Positions 42,101 through 63,639 of a DNA stretch of 64,000 nt are shown here, piece after piece; within the stretch, counting starts at the first letter, position 1; each line of letters starts with the position of its first letter. Both the position numbers and the translations under genes were made by a program. This stretch comes from Eopsaltria australis. Lineage: Eukaryota > Chordata > Aves > Passeriformes > Petroicidae. Location: NCBI GenBank assembly GCA_034509425.1, contig JAVTVJ010000666.1, positions 310,001-374,000 of the forward strand, read 5' to 3'. A model generated the notes under the pieces. That model was not told the origin of the DNA. It worked only from the letters and a program-made list of their open reading frames with translations, and searched no databases.

Positions 42101-43130
42101 CTGCAGCCAATGTCATGAGTCTCATTTCAGGTGACTTCTGGCTGGGCCTGGAGAAGATACATCACCTCATCCAAGAGGGAAAATACAATCTCCTGATTGA
42201 GCTGGAAGACTGGGAGGGGAATTCCCAGGTTGTTCAGTTTGTCTTCAGTCTTGGTGGTGAGAGCACAGCCTACACACTCAACCTGCTGGGGCCTCTGTCT
42301 GGAGAGCTGGAAAATGCCATTGGGGAGTTCAGGCAACTGCCCTTCTCCACTCGGGATCGTGACCATGACCTTAAAGCTGACACAAACTGTGCCAAACACC
42401 TCTCAGGTCAGTCTATCCAAGTATATGCCCTTCCCTTTCAGCCCTCCATTGTCTGGTGCTGGTCCAGTGGGACACAGGCCCTGTGGCACAGGACCCTTTG
42501 CTGTTAAACCTGTCTTGTTGCCTTCTTGCCTGGGACAGTCGCTTTTTTTGTGGGGAACTGTGCAGGGAACCAGGAGGGAAGCTGAAGCTGGGGGAGGGTT
42601 CAGGATTCAGGTCTTGGTGAAATCATCTGTCCTCATAAGAACTTTGCTGTCTGCCACTTTGCTTGGAACTTCTTTGAGCAGAGGCCTCCCTCGCCCTGGC
42701 TGCTGAAGGGTTGGAGGGGGTTTTTCACACAAGGAGGAGCAGCCTGGATTTGCAGATGCAGCCTGAAGTAATGTAGGATCTGTGAAAGGTTCCCCAGTGC
42801 ACAGAACTCCTTGACTGTGCATGAGGTGGTCTTGTAAGATCCTGAAGCTCTGAAAAAGTGGGGGAAATGGGGGCATCAGCCGCCTTGAACCTGGGTTTTT
42901 CTGTCTGGAGTTTCTGTGAGTTAAAATTGTCTCTCATTGCCTTTGCAGGTGGCTGGTGGTTCAGCACCTGTGGCCATGCCAACCTCAATGGGAAATATTT
43001 CCGCTCCATCCCCCGGCAGAGGCATGAGCGCAAGCAGGGCATCTTCTGGAAGACATGGAAGGGCAGGTACTACCCCCTGAAGTCAACCATCATGAAAATT
43101 CAACCTGCAGCACTGGAAGCAGAGTCCTAA
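36103..43130 (+). CDS. ANGPTL4: Angiopoietin-like 4, secreted lipoprotein lipase inhibitor
   Basis: Secreted regulator of plasma triglyceride: the N-terminal coil inactivates lipoprotein lipase. Exons 36103-36627, 36964-37074, 37547-37673, 41528-41641, 41726-41821, 42131-42406 and 42949-43130. They total 1431 nt with consistent phases, giving 476 aa (human 406). Tandem ATGs at 36103 and 36106; the first is used here. Signal peptide about 1-20 (hydrophobic, [12 protein letters not shown]). [18 protein letters not shown] at 46-63 matches the lipase-inhibiting motif, with E51 equivalent to human E40. Coiled coil to about 212, linker 213-255, fibrinogen-like domain about 256-472 with [36 protein letters not shown] and [14 protein letters not shown]. 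The domain keeps four cysteines (EGCHQ, VYCDM, TNCAK, FSTCG). ANGPTL3 is excluded by the FASWDE motif and C-terminal region. Odd features: no cysteine in the mature coil, no furin motif in the linker, R-E-R-R at 40-43, and seven N-glycosylation sequons before the globular domain. Confidence 0.95.
38815..38895 (-). repeat. Short CR1 remnant
   Basis: TCAGAATTGTTAGGGTGGGA followed by AGGGACTTTTAGGTGTTATCTAGTCTAA resembles the terminal part of a CR1 element in reverse orientation. It lies in ANGPTL4 intron 3 (37674-41527), which otherwise holds nothing I recognise. Confidence 0.65.
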
Positions 43131-44440
43131 AGTTGCTACTTGAGACTTTCTCTGTGGAGCATGGACCTGAGCTCCACCACTTGATGTTTACAGAAAACAA
43201 CTTCCCCTTCCTTGATTAGAAGCTCTTTAGAGGCTCCTTGCTAAAAGTAAAACAGCTCCATGTTGCCAAAATCCCTGGATGGGAGCTCCCAAACCTGAAG
43301 AGGAGCCCAGGAGGGAGATCCAACTCCAGAGCATGCACAAGGATCTTCTGATCTGCCATGTGCTGCTGTGGGAAGTTCAAATTGTCTGGTGCTTTCTATC
43401 CTGTCTTAACATTTCTGTACTGTGTTGATGAGCTGGGTCTGGGGCAAGTGAAGTGTCTCACTGCTCTGGGCCCCAGCACTGGGCATGGAGCCTTGCTGTG
43501 TCCTGTCTTTCAGTGTTGTTCCCAAATGATGTCCCTCCTGTGAGAGCCCCTGGAGCCTGGTCCTGTGCTGGGGCTGGGGGCAGTGAGCCTCAGGCAGCTC
43601 CACCTGTGCAGCCCCTGTCCCCCTGAGCTACAGGGCTTGCTGGGAGGGCTGAGGGTCACCTGTGCAGAAGGGGACCTCAGGCTCACTTGCTTTCCCTTTG
43701 AAGTCCTGTATTTCTGGCTGTGCTGGAATTTGCTGGGAGCTGGGAAAACGGCTTCCAGATCTAAGGCTGATGGGTGAGATCCTGCAGCTGGTGGCCTGAG
43801 GGGCCATGTCCTGGGGAGCTGTGTCTGGAGCTCTGCCTGGAGCCCCCCCAGTGCTACTGGGGGTGGGCAGGACAAGCATTGGGACAGCACAGATACAGAG
43901 CAGTGACTGTCCCTGGGTGGGACCAGCCCTTCTGTCACTGTCAGCCCCCCAGATGTAGGGGCTGCCTTCTTCCACCAGACACCTCAGACTTGGCAGAGAG
44001 ACTGGACCTGTCCCGCATGTGTGTCCCAGGCCAGGGGACAGCAGGGTTTCTCTGCTAGAGCCACACCTCATCAGGTGTGTACCATGATGTGTGGCATCAC
44101 CACTGTCTGGGGTGGGTGTCTGGGGACAGGTGGCCAAAACAGGTCCCTGAAAACTTATATGCCAAGCTTCAGTCTTGGGGCTTCCCAAGCATCCTGCCCT
44201 ATTGAAGTCATATTGACTACTGTGCTAGAGCTCCTAGCTGCTAAATACTGTACATAGTTGTTTGTAGGATGTTGGACCTTGTTGATGAATTCCCTGTTTC
44301 AATTTGTTTTCATATTTAAATGCAGTGTTAATAACAATGTGGTGTAATTTATAAATGTTGATCCTGGAAAGAAAAGCAAATGTAGTTTGTGTATTTTAAA
44401 CTTTTTTTGTACTAAAATATCTTTTCTGAAGATGTCTTTT

Positions 44441-44446
44441 AATAAA
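44441..44446 (+). terminator. ANGPTL4: ANGPTL4 polyadenylation signal
   Basis: AATAAA lies in an AT-rich stretch about 1.31 kb past the stop codon and is followed by a T/G-rich region (TGTCCTGCCTGATGGTTTATTTTT). The 3' UTR is 43131 to about 44465. Its last 200 bases are AT-rich with ATTTA-like motifs, suggesting possible control of mRNA stability. Confidence 0.85.
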
Positions 44447-45879
44447 AACAAGCCTTTAAGTGTCCTGCCTGATGGTTTATTTTTCTGATGGTTTACCTGT
44501 GGCAGGCATGTGGGAGCATTGTGAAGACTCTGCTATACTAGAGCTGGAAAAAATCATAGGTGCTCCTCTGGCTGGTCTAGGAAGGAAGAGAAAAACTGCT
44601 CATTGCAGGAAGAAGAGATGACACTGGTCTAGTCCCCCGAACAGCTCTAAATACCTGATGTACCTAAATGTGGCCCCAGCTCCTACATCTGTGCTGCTTC
44701 CCTGGGGACATCCCAGGGTTAATGATAGCCCCAAGCACAACTGTTTGAACAGCCCATTATACCCAGCACTGTGCTCACTCCTGCATTCAGAAATGCATTT
44801 TTAATATTCCCTTTGCTTAATTCAAAACTTGCTTAGTCCTTGAGTGCAGCAGCAGATACTGGACTGCATATTTTAGCCTGGATGCTAAAGTGATGAGACT
44901 GGATTTATACATCAAATAGAAGCTGGTGAAGGAGCTCTTCTGCACTGCCAATTTAAAAATTTTTTTTGCAGACCTGGGGTTTGCTCCCCTGTGGTTGTAT
45001 TTGGTCTACAGGCAGTGCATGGTGCCAGACAGCACCTGACACCATCCAGGGTTCGGGAAATGCCAAATGGGCAAATGCTAAATGCCCTAAATCTTGCCTA
45101 TCCTAGGGATCCCAGCCTCTGCTTTCTTGTGTGTTGCAGTCTTGCCTGTTGTACTGCGCAAGCCTCCACATTCCATCAGTGTCAGTGCCACCCATGCCCC
45201 AGGGCCATCGGTGCCACGCTGGAGTATGTGGCATCCTGGGGCCCTTTCAAGGTCCCTCTGCAGAAGCCAGTTCTGAGTCACCGTTTTCATCTGAAATCCT
45301 CCACCTCTTCAATTTTTAACAACCACTTCAACTGCAGTTGGTGGCGGCATCTGAGCGCTGCCGCGGGGCTCCCTCCAGCGACAGCGACAGACCTCGCAAG
45401 GCGCTGCCGGAGCACAGGTGCCCCAGGTACCGAAAGTTGCTGCTCCGAAAACCAGCCGTGGTCCCTGCAGGGGACGGGACCTGCTGTGCCAGCAGCTCCC
45501 GGTGGGATGAGCAACCCGGGGTTCAGGACTCACCAGCAAAACCCCAGTGAGGGCTGGTGTAAGGGCTGCTTCTGAAGGTCGGCATGGGGTAAGACAAATG
45601 CTGCGGGGTCTGGACGCGGTGGGATGGGGTTTAGAGGGCCAGCAGCACGGTGAGCTTGGCTGGGGCTGTGCTCCAGTGGGTGGCACGGAGCTGGCGCTCT
45701 CCTCAGTGCCGAGCTTGGAGTCAGCAGCAGCAGATTGACCCGGGATTCTCACAGAGCATCATTAGATCAAAACCAAGTTCTGCGTCAGGCACCAACATCC
45801 CGACCCAGCTGTGTTTCTGACCCCAAAAAACGAGGATAGGCTCAGCCTGCTGCACAGAGCTCCCTCTAAACAGTAACAG

Positions 45880-47110
45880 CAACCACCAGGAGACTCTTTA
45901 TTCAACAGTGGAATCCAAATCGCTCTTTGGCAAAAAGGGAAGGTGTTTGTGTGTACACAGAGCTGCACCAGCTCGGATGGACAGGCTGAACCCCTGCATC
46001 CGTGGCACCAAGGTGCTGGAGGGAGGAAGCCAGAGGCATCACCTGAGTCCTCCAGCACCACTGTAGCACTACAGCAGCGGTACAAAACCAAAAAAGGCAA
46101 ATTGGCAAAGCCCCACCGAGAACAGAAACCTGCCACACAGCCAAGGAACAGCAAACTGAACACAAGAGAGAAGTTCCTCACCCACCAACATTCTCCAGGC
46201 ATCCCCCAAGGCCAGCAAAAATAAGTCCAAAGCCCAGTTTTTCCTCACCATTGTCTCAGTGTTGCTGCTCCCCCTGTGACACTGCAGACGCACTAATCCT
46301 TCAGCTGGATAAACACTCCTCCAGGGCAGAAGTAGGGCAGACCTGTCGTGATGAGCACAGCCCAGAAAGAGAGAAATGTGTGATGAGCAGAGCCACTTCC
46401 CGGCACACCACAGAGGGAAGGAGGGAGTCGGCAGTTTCCCTGCCAGGATTTGTCCAACCACAACCAAAGATGTCAGGCCGGTGGTGGGACACAGGTGTGC
46501 ACAGGTTGTGTACAGTCACGAGGAGCAGGCCACCAGGGCAGCAGGGACAGCCATGGGCTCCCGAGTGGCTGCGTGAGGCTGGTGCTGCAGCCTGGACAGC
46601 GTTCCCACGGTGAGTTGCTGCCACTCTGCTGTCGGGAAGGTGAAGGATGTCCCACCTGGAGCCCACAAAACCGAGGTGAAGGGTATCCGAGGGGCCAGGC
46701 GGCCTCTGGCTGTGGTCACTGCTCCGCTCCGGAAACTGCCTAGAGCCGTGCCAGGAAAAGAAAGGGGAAATGTTTTCCTTGAACAATTGTGTCACCGTGA
46801 GGGCATGTTTTTGCCAGAACAGCCTTTTCAGCTGCTGTTTAGCAGGAAGGTGGGGCCGGGAGCTCTGAGCGGGGCAGGGAGCAGCCCGAGAGGGAAGCAA
46901 GGGGGCCGGGGCGGGGGCTCTGGGCGGCAGCCGAGTGTCCTGGGGGCTGCTGAGGGTCTCCCCACCCCGCGCTCCCCAGCTCCGGTGCTGCGCTGGCACC
47001 CGGGCCGAGGCAGTTCTCACCCCCGCCCAGAGATGACACCGCCCTTCAGCGATCGCCCTTCTCTCAAACGGGGCCAAAGCCCTCTCGCAGCGATCCCGCT
47101 GAAACCGGAG
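45880..47110 (-). ncRNA. Candidate spliced antisense RNA divergent from RAB11B
   Basis: Minus-strand signals line up as a possible three-exon transcript. Exon 1 starts in the CpG island near 47.1 kb and ends at 47021 (GGGG|GTGAGAAC). Exon 2 spans about 46628-46249 (acceptor CACCTTCCCGACAG, donor ATG|GTGAGGAAA). Exon 3 starts at 46015 (acceptor TGGCTTCCTCCCTCCAG) and reaches AATAAA at 45902-45897. I see no conserved protein in it. Human RAB11B has a divergent lncRNA (RAB11B-AS1) in the equivalent position, so this may be a positional counterpart. Splice signals alone are weak evidence. Confidence 0.3.
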
Positions 47111-47329
47111 GGTCCCCATGGCCCGAAAAGGCTCCCCCCTCCTCCTCCGCGCCCCGCCCCGCCCAGCCCCGCCCCCGCCCGGCCGCGCCCCCGCAGGCCC
47201 CGCCCCCAGCCCCGCCCCCGCGCAGACCCCGCCCCCACAGGGACCCCGCCCCTCTCGCCCGGCCCCGCCCCGCCCCTCCGGTTCCCAGCTCGAGCACCCA
47301 GGCACCATCCCTCCCCAGCTGCCCTCTCT

Positions 47330-47515
47330 CGATTGGGTCGCGTTCCCCGTCAGTCAGCGGAGCTTCCGTCGCTTATTGGCTGTCATTGATGGGTTTGGCG
47401 CACCGCCCGCCTCCCGCGGGCTCTGGCGGGCGCTGATTGGCCCGTGCGGGAGCGCCCCTCCCCGGCTGGGCCGCGGTCGGTGCCGGGCAGGCAGAGGGTC
47501 GGCGCCGCCATCGCC
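47330..47515 (+). promoter_or_regulatory. RAB11B: RAB11B promoter with three inverted CCAAT boxes
   Basis: ATTGG (inverted CCAAT, the NF-Y site) occurs at 47332-47336, 47375-47379 and 47436-47440, within a CpG island from about 46.85 to 47.9 kb. There is no TATA box. Clustered CCAAT boxes in GC-rich DNA are typical of a broadly expressed gene. GCCCCGCCCC GC boxes fill 47150-47275 upstream. Confidence 0.75.
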
Positions 47516-57931
<10,416 letters not shown>

Positions 57932-58263
57932 CCTCCTCTAGATGACTCTTGTACCCTCCACTTCGTCTGTGCTTCATTTAGAAACTTGTGTGCACTTCCT
58001 ATCTCCTGTGATTCCGTGACTCCCTCTTCCCTCCTTATTTACTCCATTCCCAAATCTCCCCTCTCATATTAGAGCTTTAATTGTAGGGCTAATATCCCCC
58101 TGCCTCTGAAACCCCTTCCATGTGGTGACTTCTGGGCTTGAAATGTCGTCACTGATCTGATAGACATGTTTGTGTTGGAACATCTGCTGCTGGATATTAT
58201 CCCATAAAACACTCTTCTCGAATGGGCTTGTTTAAGTTTTGCTAGGTTTTTTTTTAGTTTGGT

Positions 58264-58286
58264 TTTGTTGTTGTTGTTGTTGTTTT
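58264..58286. repeat. (TTG)n microsatellite in RAB11B 3' UTR
   Basis: Six to seven TTG units within a T/G-rich stretch of the RAB11B 3' UTR. Confidence 0.9.
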
Positions 58287-59576
58287 CTGGGAGGGGAGCA
58301 ATGGGACTTGACTCTACCAGTTGAAGAAATTACTACATTTAGGTGACAAGGTTTTTTCCTCCCAGTCAGATATCTCTTTTTCTTGTGTTTCTGTAAACAT
58401 GGGGGAGAAATTAAACTAGCTATCCTGCCAAATGTTCTGTTTTCTGTCCTGATGAAGTCTCACAGTGAGGATTTAAGTGGCTGCACACACATAAGAAAGC
58501 TGTTGAAAATAACATTACTTATTCTGTAATTATCCCTAATACAGTTAGTCTGGCTGTGTAGTTTACTGTTTCCTGCTTGGGAAATTTTTCTCTATTCTTG
58601 GTTTATTTGGGAACAATGAAATATGTCTGCATTGCTTTCTCTGCCACCATGAATGCCTGTGCAGGCTTTATGAAGTGGCTTAATATTTATTCATGGCTTC
58701 TGTTAATCAGTTAACATTATTGTACAGTAAGTGCCAGCGTATTGATTTCAGAAACCTTTTGCAGCCTGTACAAGTAGGCTTCTTTTGTACTGTAGGTCAG
58801 TGTCTGAAAGCAGGATCTGCTCTAGATCCAGGGGTTTTTTTTTTGCATGCTGCTTTTTCACTAGATCTCTCCTGCCCCTGTCTGAATGAGTGAAGCAATA
58901 TTTTCATGTTGCATATATACCTGCACTTGTAAGGGTTTTGGTTGTTGTAGAGAAACACAATACTTTATACATTTTGTAAAACTTCTGCAGATCCGTAACA
59001 TCTGGAACTTTCTCTTCATGATCTTTCACTATTGACCTCTACTAAAATGCATAATACTAGGATTTCACATAATAACTACTAACCTGTTTTCTTCTTACCA
59101 TTTTACTGAACTGCAGACTGTAATTCTTAAATGATTGTACTTCACTGATGTAACAGATTTGTCATCAGCAGGGCTAACTACTCTAATTCTTTGTTGTGCT
59201 GAATGGGAAGAATGTTACCACAACTTTGTGTAGTTAGTCTCTTGCTTGCTTGTGCAAATCTCTGATGGCTTTTCATCGCTCACTAGCTCTTGCACACTTG
59301 TATCCCCTCCGGTATCCGCCGAATGTTCTGATGACAAATACTGGGTGAAACGATCTAAAGAAGAGCTGGAGACCATCTGCTACTCCCTGAAGGCTTGTGG
59401 AGCCATTTGCAGTGAGTTTTTGGTCTGTATTCTGAGCCTGTACCTCACTGGATGAATCCCAGCTGCATATTAGTGAGTTGATTTTTCCTTACTGATACAA
59501 AGCAAATATGAAACCGTGAATTGTGCTTGAAGGGGAAATCTGACATTCCAGTCTCAACTGTTCTGTCTGGTTACGT

Positions 59577-59582
59577 AATAAA
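59577..59582 (+). terminator. RAB11B: RAB11B polyadenylation signal (proximal candidate)
   Basis: AATAAA about 1.65 kb past the RAB11B stop codon, followed by a T-rich tract (59610-59620). The 57932-59600 interval is AT-rich and gene-free, as expected for a 3' UTR. A distal AATAAA at 62452-62457, followed by TTTTTGTGCATGG, could give a longer form of about 4.5 kb. Confidence 0.65.
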
Positions 59583-59599
59583 ATTAAGGGCAGTTAACT

Positions 59600-62560
59600 C
59601 TGATGGCTTTTTTTTTTTTATAAGATTTCCAGACCAATGCCTTTAATTTTATACTGGATGCACTGAGAGGGCTCTCACTCACAGCGCAGGATGCACATGG
59701 TGCCTGGCACTTCCACTCTTCAGCTTTGTTTAGAGGTTACATTTGAGGTGAAGGGGTGCATGCTTGCAACCTGATCCCACTGAATGAGCGTATGAATTCC
59801 AGTTTAGGCATCACAGGGCTCTGTCCCTAAGGGTGTTCCAGTTCAGGAAGCACTTTCAACACTTGGTATTTACTTCACTAGCATTCTGTTGAGAGAAGGT
59901 GGAAACTGGGATGTTTCCTTTTTGGTGGTCCAAGACCAGGACGTAATGCGCAGTCAGTGTTCAGACAGCTGGTAGTGAGAGAATGGAAAATTCTGAAATA
60001 CTGAAAATACTTCATTTGAGAACAAGTGGACACTAGTGGAGCTGGGCTCCTTAATTTTTGAACAAACTATATAAAGAAATCAGTTGGATAGCATGAGGAG
60101 GAATTGTATTGTTAAGAAGACTTATTAGTTCAGGGTGATGTATTAACATGCTTACTCTGCAAGTCCTGTTCTTAACATGAAGTTTCTAGAATCAGTCTGG
60201 CCTGGTGTAAGAAGCCAAGAAGCAGTTCAGTCACTTGCTTGTCTCTTAAGATATTTTCTTTAGTCTTTGACTTTGTGGAAGGCTCTAAACTTTGCTGCAG
60301 AGTCCCAGTGAAAGGTCAGTGTCTAGGGCTTAAGTGCTGTTAAATTGATGGGTATTGAGCACTTGAGCAGCTCCATTGTCCAAAGCCCCCTCAGCACCGG
60401 TGGGCCTTGGACCATTCTATTTTGTTTGAGATGTGTTGTGTGACAGGGAAAAGCCCCCTGCCCTTTGCTGGGGGCACCCAGGATGTGGCAGTTGTGAGTA
60501 TGCACATGTGTACCCATGCAGCTCCTGAGAGCACTGGGAATGGGCTGGGGGTTTTATTGGCTGTGGTCTCTTCCCCAGTCTGCTGTGCTGCTCTCCAGGC
60601 AGAGCCATAGCCCTTCTGTGGGTCTGAGACGCTCCTGCCGAGACTCAGCAAATGGCTGTCCATGACAATAGAAAAAGGACAGTGGAGCAGTTCTGCCAGG
60701 TTAGGTCACCTTCCTGTGCACAGACCGGGAATAATGCTTCTCATCTGGGGTTCCTGGTGTCCTGATAAAGCTTTGTGCATTCCTTAGAAACTGCATCCAC
60801 AGCCCAGCCCACTGTTGTGCTGGAATTGCTGAGGGGAAGACCTGGAGGAGTCCTGAGGAAGCTGGAAATGCTGAAGAGCTGTCTGACATTCAGAGAAGCT
60901 CTTCAGTCGCCCAGACTCCTTCAAGCATGCTTTCCTGATGTGGTAATTAGAGACTACATGTAACCTCAACTAGACTGCTTCATCCCACAGCTTTGCTGGC
61001 TGTGTGTCTCTCAGTATTACTGTCAGGAAAAAACAAAAGGTTACAGCTCTCTTCCATCTGCCCCAAGGGATTTGAGGGCTGAATTTGGCTTTTGTAAAAC
61101 TCTTGATAACAGGAAAGATGCTTGCGAAAAGAAGGAATTTGTGCAGTGCTTGCTTTACTTGAATGTTGAGGCTGACTTTCCTTTTACTATTGAAAACGCT
61201 TAAAAAGCCCTGAGTGCTGCCACCTGTGTCAGTAACACAAACATCGGTCAGAGGCTCCTGGTGTTGTCTAGAACAGGTCCTTTAATGCAGAATTAGGCAG
61301 GAGTCTATCACGGTGCCTCTCCTCTTACTGATGGAGAGGCTGAAGGCCAGAAGGCGAACATAAAAGTGACTTGGTCCTGAGCACACAAACAGATAATTGG
61401 TAAAATTGGGTAGATCAGATCAATGCAGCCTCTTTTCCTGCAGAGTCAGTGCTTACAGACAGGTGAGTTAGTCTGGGTTCTTCACTGGAGCCTGTACAGA
61501 ACAAGGAAGTTCGGTTCGCAGGAAAGTTTTAAAGCTCCATACTTGTATAAATGTTAAAATACAGTTGATGGCTGACTGCTTGCTACTTTGTTAAAAATAT
61601 TTCAGCGTGTGCTGTGAAGGCCATCAAGATTTGGTAGAAGAAAGGCAGTTTGATGCCTTCCTGCCCCTGTGGCAGGTTTAGAGGCAGTAGAAGGATGATG
61701 GATCCCAGAGATGCCCCCATTTGGGTGCTGTTGTGTGACCCCCTGGTGTCCAGGACCTCTTGTGTGAGCACAGAGCTCTTGGCTCGGCATGGTAAGGGTT
61801 GGGCTGGGCCTTTATTTGAATCAGTTATTTAACAAAAGCTATTGGAAAAATGTACAGGAGGTATTTTTGCTCCTGGTGCTTTGATCCATGCATGCTGTAC
61901 TGCTCCTGGTGGGGGTGGGATCTGTTTCTGGCTGAGTCTTATCCAGGCTTGGTGATCATTTCCCTTCCAAGCAGAAGGAAGAACTTGCTTAGAGGTTCTG
62001 GACTTTATAAGAAAAGAAGATCCCAATGAAGTGGCTCAGTCACTTAGGGAAGACTTTTTCCTCCATAAAAAATGAGAACAAACAGTGTTAAAGGTAGGGA
62101 CCTGAATTTCAGCTAAGGAAAATGAGACAATTGGAAGTGATGACTAACTGTCCTTCAAGTAAAGCACAGTAAGTAGGGGCTGAAGGGTAGATTCTCTTGA
62201 CTTGCAGACTCTTTAATGTAGTTGGGATGGTGATTTATGGAATGTGTCCATGGAATGAGTATCTCCAGGGCTGCACTGTTTCAATAATTAACAGCAATTC
62301 CTATTTTACACTGGTCAGATAATGCATGGTAGTGTTGACTATCAGGCTTTGTAGGCTATAAATAGTAGTGGGCCTTTATGCAACCCAGAAGAGAGGTTCC
62401 TTTCATTTACTTTTATTCGTGGTTCCTGTGTTAAGTGCAATTCACTTTGTAAATAAACTCATTACTCCATTTTTGTGCATGGTTATGATGTATTGTGGAT
62501 ATAAAGATTGCCAAATCACACCGTCTGTGTAAAGTTCTGTTCCAGACACAACTGTACAAT
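59600..62560. other. RAB11B: RAB11B downstream region, no gene recognised
   Basis: Moderately AT-rich DNA without conserved proteins or repeats I recognise. A short open segment at 60775-60963 lies after an acceptor-like CCTTAG but matches no known family. The region is either extended RAB11B 3' UTR, ending at the hexamer at 62452-62457, or intergenic. Confidence 0.45.
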
Positions 62561-62744
62561 AAGGTGGAGGGGCTCCCGACCCGGAGCACGGGGCGGGGCG
62601 GGGATGGGTGTCTCTGCCAGCACCCCCGGGGAGCGGCAGCATGGGGTCCCCGCTGCCCCCGGGCTATTTCCCCGCCGTAGGGTGCGGCGTTCGGCGGCGT
62701 GCGGGGTCCAGGGTGCCGCTCTGGGGCCGGGGCCGGCATTGGGC

Positions 62745-63612
62745 GGTGTGCGGGGTCCCGGGGTGGGGGCGGGGTCCCGGGGTGGGTGCGTGGGTCCCGG
62801 GGCCGGGCGGGGTGCCGGGGCCGGGCGGGGTCCCGGGTGGGTGCGGGGTCCCGGGGTGGGTGCGGTCCCGGAGCCGGGCAGGGTCCCGGGGTGGGCGCGG
62901 GTCCGGGGCGTGCGTGGGTCCCGGGTCCCGGGTCCCGGGGTGGGGCGGGGTCCCGGGGGGGGGACGGGTCCCGGGGTGGGGGGGGGTCGGGGTGCGTGCG
63001 TGGGTCCCGGGGTGGGTGCGGGGTCCCGGGGCCGGGCGGGGTCCCGGGGTGCGTGCGTGGGTCCCGGGGTGGGTGCGGGGTCCCGGGGCCGGGCGGGGTC
63101 CCGGGGTGCGTGCGTGGGTCCCGGGGTGGGTGCGGGGTCCCGGGGTGGGGGCGGGGTCCCGGGGCCGGACGGGGTCCCGGGGTGGGGGCGGGGTCCCGGG
63201 CCGGTGGGGGGTCCCGGGGTGGGCGGGGTCGGGGTGGGCGGGCGTGGCCGGGCGGGGGCGTCCCCGGGTGGGGGCGGGTCCCGGGGTGGGGGCGGGGCCC
63301 GGGCCCGGGGTCGGGGGGTCCCGCGGGTACGGGGCGGGCGGGTCCCGGGTCCCGGGGTGGGTGCGGGGTCCCGGGGTGGGCCGGGGTCCCGGGGTGGGGG
63401 CGGGTGTCCCGGGTGGGGGCGGGCGTCCCGGGGCGGGGGGGTCCCCCGGGGTGGGGGCGGGGTCCCGGGGCCGGGCGGGGTCCCGGGGTGGGGGCGGGGT
63501 CCCGGGGTGGGGGCGGGGTCCCGGGGTGGGTGCGGGGTCCCGGGGTGGGGCCGGGGTCCCGGGGTGGGGCCGGGGTCCCGGGGTGGGGGCGGGGTCCCGG
63601 GGTGTGGCCGCG
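62745..63612. repeat. GC-rich minisatellite, about 19-bp unit with 57-bp higher-order period
   Basis: About 870 bases of variants of GGGTCCCGGGGTGGGGGCG. At 62992, 63049 and 63106 a block beginning GTGCGTGCGTGGGTCCCGGG recurs every 57 bases, equal to three 19-bp units. Almost no A is present on the plus strand. The plus strand has many G runs of four or more and could form quadruplexes. Long open frames on both strands across it are composition artefacts. Confidence 0.95.
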
Positions 63613-63639
63613 CCCTCCCGGCACTGGGGGCAGGGCCTG

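Noticed and set aside
46301..47308. 335-codon minus-strand open frame next to RAB11B
   Set aside because: Half of it lies in the GC-box-rich promoter, and the rest shows no conserved domain; overlaps the candidate non-coding RNA.
60775..60963. 62-codon frame after an acceptor-like CCTTAG downstream of RAB11B
   Set aside because: Weak acceptor, no donor of quality, no known family. More likely extended 3' UTR or intergenic DNA.
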